Origin: Serripes groenlandicus
Taxonomy: Eukaryota > Mollusca > Bivalvia > Cardiida > Cardiidae
DNA length: 64,000 nucleotides
Reading direction: 5' to 3'
Assembly: GCA_031761405.1 (NCBI GenBank)
Contig: JASEVX010000003.1
Span: 117,120,051-117,184,050 of the forward strand
In this document: positions 33,322 through 45,300 of the stretch, in pieces
Numbering within the stretch: position 1 is the first letter of the stretch
How the letters are laid out: each line of letters opens with the position of its first letter
Translations under genes and position numbers: made by a program
Notes under the pieces: generated by a model
The model's input: the letters and a program-made list of their open reading frames with translations, nothing else
Told to the model about the DNA's origin: nothing
The model's database searches: none

Positions 33322-36300
33322 CTGTAGTTATGGTAAAAGTAAAACATAGGATACTTTCAGAGCATGTACTGTAGTTTCACCTCAGGTCTTTTTCTAGGCA
33401 TTTTGGGAACAAGAATTTGGCCCTTAATTTGGGAAAAATTATTCCCTATTTTTCTTTTATTTGGGAATAAAAAAATCAGGATTAACCCTTTCCCATATAA
33501 AATAAATCTGCAGCAGACAACTTAAACAACATAAAGGCAAAAATATGTAAAGCCTCTATAAATGAAAGTTTAATTATTGAATAAAGTTGAGCAATTTCTC
33601 CTTATGCCACAATGTTTTAAAATATGTCTGCTGCTATTGCATCAAAATGTGTCTGCAGGTGGGAAAGGGGTTAACATGACAAAATCGGGAATTCTGCATG
33701 ATTTGAAAAGCTTTTGCCATTGGGAATGGGTCAGAATATCTAACCTGCGAGTGTTTCAGGTAAGAAACACAGTGCTCTATAAGTTGTGGTTTTTCAAAAG
33801 CCAACATTCTTAAACCCTTCAAACATACGATTGATATGCACCAGACAAATTTAAATTGCATAACCATGAACAATCAGTAATGTATCAATAGAAGTCAAAT
33901 TATCAAATAGATTTGAAACCATTATGGAGAAAGGAGAATTTGCTCATCATGACAAAGGAATTTTGTTTGGTTATATATATGTGATTCTGTAGGGATAAAA
34001 CAAGTTGATGACCATTAACTAGTAGGTAATTCCATTCACAAAGTATAAAAGATGTTCAAACTACTTTTTGGCACTACAACATTGGTGTTATCTGAGAAAG
34101 TACTGACATTACTACCATTGTTTAAATCTTCGGTATGACCAGACAATGACATCAACATTATGGGGACAACATAAGCTCTCCTGGGAAAATTCCTGCCAAG
34201 CATATTAGTAAAAGCGTATCAGACAGAATACAGAAACATTCCCCTGTCAAGGCAGTCAACACAAAACTGGTAATCACGAGTACTTTTGTAAGCTCTTGCC
34301 ATATGGTATTAGAGCCTGTCTACCAGGTATCTTCCAACTAGTTTCAAATTCTTTTAGTTAGATTGTGAAACAAGCTTTCAGCTTATAATATTAATCATGC
34401 TCTATGTCTTCTTCCTGCAGACTTAACGGTTAACCTGCATTTGCAGAACCTCCCTCATCATGCGATTTGAACGTGTGACCTTTGGTACGAGAGGCTGACA
34501 CTCTACCACTGCACCACTGTCTTCCTGTTATAAGTATGTGTCTACTAACAATTAACAAAATTTGACTTACAAAATATTCTACAAAGCAAACTTGTCCATC
34601 CTCATTCTTTATCATATACTGGAGCGACAAGAAACCTCTTGAATCTGTCCTTATGGATACTCTTGTGGATAGACCTAAGGCTTTTACGGACGGCTTTAAC
34701 AGCGAGATTTTATATCTGTAAGATTATAAATAACAAATCTGATCTTAAGGATACTCGTGTAGATTAAAATAAGGCTTAAACAGCGAGATCTTATATCTAT
34801 TAAATTACAAATAACAAATCTATCCTTGGATATGCTTGTAAAGATACACCTAAAGCTTTTACGGACGGCTTCAACAGCGAGATCTTATATCTGTTAGCTT
34901 ATAAATAACAAATCTGTCCTTGGCGATACTTGTGTAGATAGACCTAAGGCTTTTACGGACGGCTTTAACAGCGAAGATCTAATACATGTATATCTGCTAT
35001 ATTATAAATATCATATGGGTTGTGCAACACAAAATTTTGAACTTTGGTACTTGGAGACCATTGCAGATTCAGATCAGTCTGCTCCCCTATGCACACATTT
35101 TCACTGTTTGCTAAATACTCGTAAAAGTATCCTGCCAGCCTCTGAAGAGTCGTTATGACCAAATATTACCTTTACAAACATAAACATCTATTATTATATG
35201 AATGCTGTGGGCATTACATCATATAAACTAGTGTTCTTGCGATGTGGCTCAAATATGCTTCTTGTTGATTTGTTGCGGTTTGATTGATTGGCCCGGTTTA
35301 ACACCGTTTTCAACAATTGTTCAGTCATATCACGGCTGCCAATTCAACTACCCATGTGTTTCCTGGTTTTCTCACACCAGTAATCCACACAACAGACTGC
35401 TTTTCAACATAGACTGTTAGCCCATTGGTAGATTGACGCTGGTCACAGTGACTTTTATGAAACGTCGGAAAGAATGCTGGCCGAGCTGGGGTTCCAACTC
35501 ACAGCCCCTGTATTGTCTTGATTTGTTGTGACCATTTCCCTGACAGGGATGGTATTAGACTTCTCTTTAAACAAGGTCAAATAAAAAGCCTTTTTTACCC
35601 CCAAGTCAAGAAGTAACTTCCTTTTCCACTTTGTTTTCAACGTTTTATTAGAATGGTAAGTACATTTTCAAGAGAAGATATTTTATTAAATTATAGCCCA
35701 TCAGGTAAGCAGCGCATAACTATGCATAGAGAAATCTTCAGCAATTTCTCCTTTTGCCATATTTATCAAATGTCATCGGTTTAACCCATTACTTCACACT
35801 GACGACATTTGACGCTTGCTGTTGCAGACGACTTTTGAAAACATTGCAATAAAAGGTGAAATTGCTCAAAACGAGCAATTTCACCTTTTATTGCAATATT
35901 TTCAATTCTTTATCAATATATTTCTTTCAGTTTTCTAGATTGGTGAAATTTTTCATCTGACCATTTTACGTAAAGCAGACGACCTTTGAAAAGCCATGTG
36001 AAGTAATGGATTAAGATGAACAGAGCTCTAGATATTTTCCATATGTTTACATATATATAACCAAAGCCTCCTGATGCATATTTGTTGCATGTCGGAAAGG
36101 GTCAAATTAACCCTTTTCCTCATACGACAATTCTGCAGCAGACGACTTTGAACGTATTTTGTCAAAACATAGAAAATCTCCATAATTGAATGGATAACCT
36201 ATGTCAAAAAGTGGAAAACAATGTGGCAAAAGGAGAAATTGCACGTTTTGTGCATTTTCTTTTTTGTCACTATGTTTTCAAAAAGCCGTCTGCTGCAGAG

Positions 36301-39300
36301 GCGTCAGAAAGCGTCTATATGAGGGAAAGGGTTAAGGGACGTTTTTCATGTTCTAAAATCCTTATTTGACACTCAACCCAATGTTGTGGGTAATCAAAAG
36401 AATGATCTCACCCAGAGTACCAACAGCAATGGGTTTGGTTAAGTAATAAGCTATTATGCGGAAAAGACCAGTTTACTCCTCCTTATCTAGTCCCCTGGAT
36501 GAATAAAAGTTTGCTTGCCAATGAGGCACTCAGCTCTGAGTGGGGGTAACGCCTATGCATACTGCACGGGAGAGAAACAACAAACAATCATAATCTACCT
36601 GTTGGTCTGAGTTTGGGTACACTGGAATGATTCCATTAAATCTGAGTCTTTCGGAAAATCAGACTGAAATAAAGAGATTCTTATATTGTTATCTAGTATA
36701 TCAAACCATTTCCATTTTTTACTACAAGTATGTCTTAACTTTCAACGAGTCATTTTTCAATCCTATCATTTGCATTTAAAATAGCTTTATGCACTATTTT
36801 GTATATATAATACTTTAATTTCTGAATGTAGACATTATTTATTATTCAACTGGAAATACTTAGAACACATTGTTTGCTTATTAATTCTTAGCTTGCAAGT
36901 ACATGTATGCAATCTGTACTTGAAATTTGAAACATACTAGGCTTAACCATTTCCAGCTTGCTGATGCATCTGCAGCAGACGACTTTTCAAAACATTGTGA
37001 CAAAAGGTGAAATTGCTCCAAACAATTTCACCTTTTGCCACTATGTTTTCAACTTTATTCAATAATTAAACTTGCACTTATAAAACTGTTTCAATTTTTT
37101 AACAAGATGTTTTCAAAGTCATCTGCTGTAGATGTGTTGTATGTAGGGAAGGGTTAAGACAAACCTTTTAAGTAAAACTAGTAATTTTAAGTAATTTCTG
37201 TATCTAAACTAACGATTTCATGAATTTTCACCACTTCTGCATGGAGATATATTTTGACATGCCTGCCACAAACAATTTTTTAAAATTAATGCAAAAGGAG
37301 AAATTAGTAAACATGAGCAATTTCAACTCTTAACACATCTTATCAAAAAATTGTACTTTCATTCACACAGATTTTCAATATTTTTGCCTAGATTTTTCTG
37401 CTTCATATTTGTTGTTTGTGGGGAAGGGTTAGACCTTTCCCACGTACAACGTATCTGCAGCAGACAACTTTGAACACATCTTAGAAAAACTAAGGAAAAT
37501 GAAAAAAGATATTATGGTTACTTAAAATATATTGTGACAAAGGGAAAGATTGCTCAAAACAAGCAATTTTTCCTTTTGTCACAATGTTTTCAAAAGTCGT
37601 CTGCTGCAGAGGCGTGAGAAAGTGTCTATAAGTGGGAAATGGTTAATTAATGGCCGTTGTATTCCTTACATGTATACTACCGGCATTTCCGAATGTAGAG
37701 AGTCTAAAATGAGGTTTATCAGGAGATAACATGAACTGTAAGACATCACTTGTCATATCCAACTCATTGAACGCTTCCTTCAAACATTCAGACTGAAAAT
37801 GGAAAAAGAAAAATACAAGTAAATGATTTTTTAACAGGGTTTTCATTTTCCAACGAAAGAACTAATTTTCTTGCCAAAACAACAGACTATTAAAGGGGTC
37901 AAGTGGGTGGTTCATTTTTTTTTAAATCCTACCAATATTAAAATGATTTTAACCCTTAACCAGTGAAATATGTTGATTGAAAATATTTGAATTTCATGAA
38001 ACTCAATATCACATGACAAAAACAAATTGGTGGGTTGGAATAATTTCTTTCAAGGAAATATGAATTTTTCTTGGAAATGTATATAGGCCACATAATACAT
38101 AAAGAATTAAGTGTAATTAAATGTAACGCCGTCATCCTTCGACTATAAATATGAAGAAGGGTACTAGATGTATCTTTGATCCAAATTTGAAAGTCCTACG
38201 ACTAGTACTTATTGAGTAAAGTTAAAAAAACAAAAAACGTGAAACTTTAAGTCTGATGTTTGACGCAGTCGTCTTGAAGGCAACAACTTAAGTCATACTT
38301 TTGCTACGGCGAGACAAAAACAGAAATTGTGGGTTTTGTGGACAGGAAAACAACAAATCAGCCTGCGACAAAGATCTACGAACTTCGCCATCTAGTCATA
38401 CAAGCATCCTTGAAAGCTCCAGAGAATGGTTATGACAAAAAAACTTACTATAATTAAAGTAGGTAAATTAATACTGTAAAACAGTTTTTATTCGCATTAA
38501 AATTTATTGTACCTAATACTCGCAAATTGATTTCCTCACAAATTCATAATCACCATGAATAATGTCCAGAAATATCAGAAAATATGCTACTTAAGCCGAT
38601 TTGATGATTAACCCTTTCCCTCATACGACGATTCTACAGCAGACAACTTTGAACATATTTTGTCAAAACATAGAAAATATCTATAATTGAATGGATAACC
38701 TATGACTGCAGAGGCGTCAGAAAGCGTCTATATGAGGGAAAGGGTTAAAAGTATGTTAGTTTTGACATTTTGGTACAAACCAGTAACACATTATAGTTGT
38801 GTTTTTCACAAATAGCCTCTCATTTATTTTTAAAGCTGTTTGAATACATGAATTTAAAAAAAAAGTTGATTTTGGAAAAAAATCTTGAAATTTAGACCTT
38901 GCATTCAAAGTGTTTTATAGTAGTCAATATTTATGTCAAAACCTCTGCAAACAGGGTTTTGCGTGACCCATAGGTAACATATTTTGAGTTCACATAAAAC
39001 AAACAATTATTCCTTGCTGATTTATACTAGAAAAACACTCCAACCTTCATAATAATTTTGTTAATGACGTCAGTGCTGCAGAAGTTGAAGTCTAATATCT
39101 CATCGGGTTCCAGTGTTTTAATACTGCAATCAGTTAAAACTCCATCTTCTTCTAATCTTAATGAAATAAAAACAAACAAGATTATTCATAGGTAAACATT
39201 TATATATCATCTGCAAATAACCATAAACCCCTTCCCACATACAACAAATCTGCAGCAGACGACTTTGAAAACATCTCGGCAAAAATTGTTAAACCTCTAA

Positions 39301-42300
39301 AAATGAGAGAATACTTACTAAAATAAGTCGGATCGGAAACACTGCGGCAAAATGAGAAACTGCTTATTATGAGCAATTTCTTCCTTTGCCACATTGTTTT
39401 CAAAAGTAGTCTGCTACAGAGGAGTCAGAGAGTGTCTACATGAGGGCAATGAATGAATGTATATTGTTTTATGGCGCATCGACAGCTAAGGTCATTTAGC
39501 GCGCAATTAAATTTAATTATTCATGTTCCCTGGGTAAACAAACCAGTACTAGGCTAGAAAATGTGCCTTGCCCAAGGGCACTCCACCATGACCGTATTGC
39601 CGCGACTGGGGATCGAACCCGGGACACCCGGTTTCGAAATCCCCGACGCTAACCACTCGACCACAGCGGATTCCTACATGAGGGCAAGGGTTAACTATAA
39701 GTAACGAGTTTAAGTTGATTTGTCAATGCCTTATAACAGACAAACATTCAAAATGATTTTATTGGTTGGTGTTTCACCACTTTCAACAATTCTTTAGTTA
39801 TATCACGGAATGTCCTCAGTTAATTACCAGTACCAGAAGAAAACTTTGTGGCAAAAAGAGAAAGTGCTCAATATTATTGACAAAATCATAGCAACCAGGC
39901 GTCATCACAAAAGGGTAAATTGAACTTTTAGCTACAAATGACAACCCCTAACATTCCACTCAACCAATTTCAACTTTACTTAACCCTTTCCCCCATATAG
40001 ACGCTTTCTGACTCCTCTGCAGCAGACGGCTATTTGAAAACATAGTGACAAAAGAAGAAATTGCACAAAACGTTTTCCACTTTTAGTCATAGGTTATCCA
40101 TTCAATTATAGAGATTTTCTACTTTTTGACAGAATATGTTCAAAGTCGTCTGCTGCAGAATTGTCGTATGAGGAAAAGGGTTAAACTCTTTACTCAAAGA
40201 GATTGTCGATATTTTTCTCCACACGATTTCAAAGACGTCTGCTGTTACAGAGCTCTAGATAAGAAGAGTATTTCACAAATTCTTATATGACCCTCAAACC
40301 CTATAATGTGGGTCCTCAAAATAATCAACTCAAAGAGAAGTATGTTTTGAGTATACCTACAACATAGAGGTTAGTTAAGTTATAAGAGAGATATTGTTAG
40401 GAAAAGATCAGTTTACTACTCCTTAATTTTTCTAGTCGTCAGCTGTAGATTCATTGTATGGGGGGAAGGCCTAAATAAAATAGAGCCATGCTACAAGAAA
40501 GCAGTACCTTCTGAAATTTGAAAAAGTTGAACAGATTTTGAGTTATGAAGTAAGGTTTAAGTTTAATGATGATGCAGACAACGACATCAAGGGTTTCACA
40601 CAATAGCCCAAACTTTTTTTGTTTGAAAAACAGGCATTGAAGCTAGTAAAACTTGTATTTTTCCAGAACTGTTTTTACATGTTTTTGGCTCACCTGAGCA
40701 CAAAGTGCTCAAGGTGAATTATTGTGATCGCCTTTTGTCCGGCATCCAGCGTGTGTCAACTTCTTCTCCTCAGAAACCAGTGGGTCAATTGGGTTGAAAC
40801 TTAAAAGAAAGCATCCTCTCAATGACCTCACCAGAATTCTTTCTAATGTTTGGGATCCATGCAGAATTCTGGTTTCCATGGCAACGAAATGAAACAAGAG
40901 GCCCATGAGGGCCTATGCTCTACTGGCATTGATCTGGCTTGTTTCAAAAGGAACCAATATGTCATCAATATTCAAATACCATCTAAGTTTGGTGAAGATC
41001 AGATAGTAAATGGAAGCTCTATTGTGTTCACAAGCTGTATTATAGCAATTTTGACAATTTCAAGGGCCATAATCCAGCCATGCATGGGTAGATCTGGCCG
41101 TTTTTTAGAAATGAACCAAACTCTCATGGATATCTAACTACTGTATAAGTTTGATTGAGATACAATCAAAAATAAGGACTGTATCATGTTAACAAGCCCT
41201 ATTATAGCAATTTTGACAATTTCAAGGGCCATAATTCAGTCATGCATGGGGCGGATCTGGCTTGTTTTCGAAAGGAATCAAGCTCTCATGGATATCTAAC
41301 TACTGTATAAGTTTGGTTGAGATACAATAAAAAATAAAGACTGTATCGTGTTAACAAGCTCTTTTATAGCAATTTTGACCATTTCAAGGGCCATAATCCA
41401 GTCATGCATGGGCGGATCTGTGGCTGGTTTTCGAAAGGAACCGAGCTCTCATGGATATCTAACTACTGTATAAGTTTGGTTGAGATACAATCAAAAGTGA
41501 AGACTGTATCGTGTTAACAAGCTCTTTTATAGCAATTTTGACCATTTCAAGGGCCATAATCCAGTCATGCATGGGCGGATCTGGCTGGTTTTCGAAAGGA
41601 ACCGAGCTCTCATGGATATCTAACTACTGTATAAGTTTGGTTGAGATACAATCAAACGTGAAGACTGTATCGTGTTAACAAGAAATTGTTTACGGACGGA
41701 CGGACGCACGCACGGACGACACGACAAATCGCCACGACATAAGCCCTTCTGGCCTTTGGCCAGTAGAGCTAAAAAACTTTAAAATTCTTCTACTCAGAAA
41801 CTAGCGTATATTCAAATTATTTTGTAGAAATGTTCCTTGGATGACCTTCTATCAGATTCCTTCAAGCCATGTTGATTGGTCGAAAAACATGGCCGCCAGG
41901 GGGCATGGGCTATTTTGCCTTATATGGCTATAATGAAAACTTAAAAAATCTTCTCCTCCGAAAGTATCAGATCGATTTTCAAATAATGTTGTAGAAATGT
42001 TCCTTAAGTGACCCAATATCAGATTCCTTCAAGCCATGTTGATTTGTCGAAAAACATGTCCGCCAGGGGGCGGGGTCATTTTGTCTTATACTATTGTGAA
42101 AACTTAAAAAATCTTCTCCTATGAAAGTGTCAGGCCGATTTTCAAGTAATTTTGTAGAAATGTTCCTTAGGTGACCCACCATCAGATTCCTGAGAGCCAT
42201 GATGATTGGTCGAAAAATATGGCCGCCACATGGAGGGGCTATTTTGCCTTATATGGCTTAAGTGAAAACTTAACAAATCTTCTCCTCCAAAAGTGTTTAG

Positions 42301-45300
42301 CCGATTTTCAAATAATTTTGTAGAAATATTCTAAGGGTGACCCTCAATCAGATTCCTTCAAGCCATGTTGATTGGTCGAAAACTATGGCTGCCAGGGGGC
42401 GTGGCTTATATGGCTAAAGTGAGGGGAAAAAAATCAGGTGAGCAATCCAGGGCCATCATGGCCCACTTGTTTATCAAGTGTTTTTAAAGAATGCAGATGT
42501 CTCAAACTATATCATGTTGCAGCTAAATGGTTAAAAGGTACAAAACACTAACTTACATAAGTAATAAAGGACATCCATAGCCAGCATAGCACATCTTCAA
42601 ACTTGTAAAACCACTGGATACTGGACTACTACCAAATATTGTCAAACATTCCTGAAAAGAGAGAAATCTCCTTATCTTAAGTTTCCGGGGTTTCATGTTG
42701 GTTATATCCAACATACAAGTTATTTTACTTTCAAAATCATTTGAACAAATTAAAATTGAGATAACTAGAACTATCACTGAAGATGATAAATACCCCCTAA
42801 ACAGCACCTTGACCCACACCATAACTCTGTAAAATAACATGCAATTGTAACCCCTTTAGGATATGCACATCTCCTATTGGTATAGAAGCTTCATGTAAAA
42901 TTTTATTAAATTCCACCCAGTGGTTTGTAAGAAATAGGCCAACCAAAATATGGGTTCCGACCGACCGACAGACTGCCCGACACAGTGACTCCTATATACC
43001 CCCTCTTCTTCTTCATAAACTCACATATTGGAAGTGCAACTTCAGTCCATGCCATTTGAAAGTATAGTTGGAAAGAGAAATTAGAATGAGCCTGCACAGG
43101 GCAACTGTTGAAAACGTGGCATAATATGGAGATTGTTCAAGATGAGTAATTTTTCCTTTTCCCAAAATGGTTCTAATTCTACACAAAAGGTAATTACAAT
43201 TTTCCTGAGTTTACAATTTTTCCAGAGATGTTTTTCAAATATAACTCTCAAAATGATACAAATCAGAGAAAAGGTTAAAGATTCCCACTGATAGTTGATT
43301 GTTTTGTGCTTTACGCCGCTTTCAACAATTTTTCAGTTATATCAGGGAATTTCCTGGGTAAGTTACCAGTACTACTGGTCTATTTATCCTGACACCAGCC
43401 AGTCAGTCGTAATGCTAACCCCGCAACCCTGAGCACCAAGCAGGGCAGACATCACTACCATTTTTAAAATATTTGGTATGACCCGGCCAGTGATTAACCC
43501 TTTCTCTCATATAGACGCTTTCTGACGCCTCTGCAGCAGACGGCTTTTTGAAAACATAGTGACAAAAGAAGAAATTGCACAAAATGTGCAATTTCTCCTT
43601 TTGCCACAATGTTTTCCACTTTTTGTCATAGGTTATCCATTCAATTATGGAGATTTCCTATGTTTTGACAAAATACGTTCAAAGTCGTCTGCTGCAGAAT
43701 TGTTGTATGAGGGAAAGGGTTAAACCCCCGACCACCTGCCCACAGATAAAGAGGTTGTAGTTTTATACCAATAAAACAGTGAGATTTATCCTGAAGGTTG
43801 CCTGATCTTCCTTTATACTAAACTCCTGGAATATTCCCTCCTGTATGAAGGCATTGGCTTGAACACATTTGGCATCTTCTACTGTCACTTTTAAACCCAT
43901 TGGGCTCACAAACATGGTTGCGGTCTGAAGTAAAACAAAATCGTTGTGAGCAGGTGAAACAATATTAACATGAGCGCAGCAAGCAAACGCCAAGCTGTCT
44001 GCTTACTGAATAATTATTAAAGCCAATAAATTAAATTGCTGCCATAGTTATGTGACTTGGTACAAACATGGGTATAGGTCCTGGGAATATGTGTACCCAG
44101 TTTCATGTGAATCAGTCACACTAAAACAGATGGCCAATAAATCAGCTTTTATCCATGCTATAGGATAGCAATTAAATGATAGGAAAGATATAGACATTGA
44201 AATATGAAGTAACACTTTCCCACAATCCCTGACAAAAATGATATTTAGTCAACTGTAGTCCTTCTGACATAGAAATACATCACGTCATAAAATAATAGTC
44301 CAGTTCAGTACTAGGAATGCGATTTTATATTTTGACGGTTCACATCCCTGTTACAATTCAATATGTAACAGACGACTTTGAACTTATTTTGTCAAAAGGT
44401 GGAAAATCTCTATAATTGAATGGATAACCTATGACAAAAAGTGGAAAACATTGTGGCAAAAGGAGAAATTGCACGTTTTGTGCAATTTCTTCTTTTGTCA
44501 CTATGTTTTCAAAAAGCTGTCTCCTGCAGAGGCGTCAAAAGCGTCTATATGAGGGAAAGGGTTAAACATTGTTCAAAAATAGTCTGGTAATATGGTGTAT
44601 CTTATTTGCTTAAACATTTCAGTTTTTATTAAGCATGAGTGTGACTCAATTTTAACACATCTTTAAATGAATCCGTCAGAAATGCCCAAAACCAAAAAGG
44701 CGCACTTTGTGGAATCTATATTCAATTTCAAATATAAAGTATTGTTTTTATCTTATATACTTTGAGATTTTAGATTATACAACAATGTTAACAAAGATAT
44801 ATTATTATACAACAATGTTAACAAAGATATATTATTATACAACAATGTTAACAAAGATATATTGTTAACTTTTTTTATTCTAATAATCGTTATGTCAAAA
44901 AGTGGGCCTTTTTGACCAGTTACATTTTTAAAAATTGCTCAAAACAAGCATTGGTGAACAAATACACTTCATATAAGTTTACTTGTCTTTGTTATGAATT
45001 AAATATTGACACAAAAGTGCAAATTTGTCTGTTTCCTCGATTTCAAGTATCCCCTTAGACTTACAGTGTGCTTACTGCATAAGATACTGCAATGAAATAG
45101 TGCAACAAACGTAATAAATTCTTTTTTAAATATATTTATATGATAACAGTAGCGCAAGAGCAAAACTGAAGTTCACTAAAAAGCAGTAAGATGAACGGAA
45201 CGAATCAAATGAGAATGCACGCCGCCACGAGTCAACCAGAAAGTTACATCTATGGCTTTACCTCCTTAAAATTAATCGCTTTAAGTATGTTGGAAACATT

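Noticed and set aside
34965..35162. Minus-strand frame in RAD1 intron 6
   Set aside because: RAD1 is complete without it and its sequence matches no RAD1 segment.
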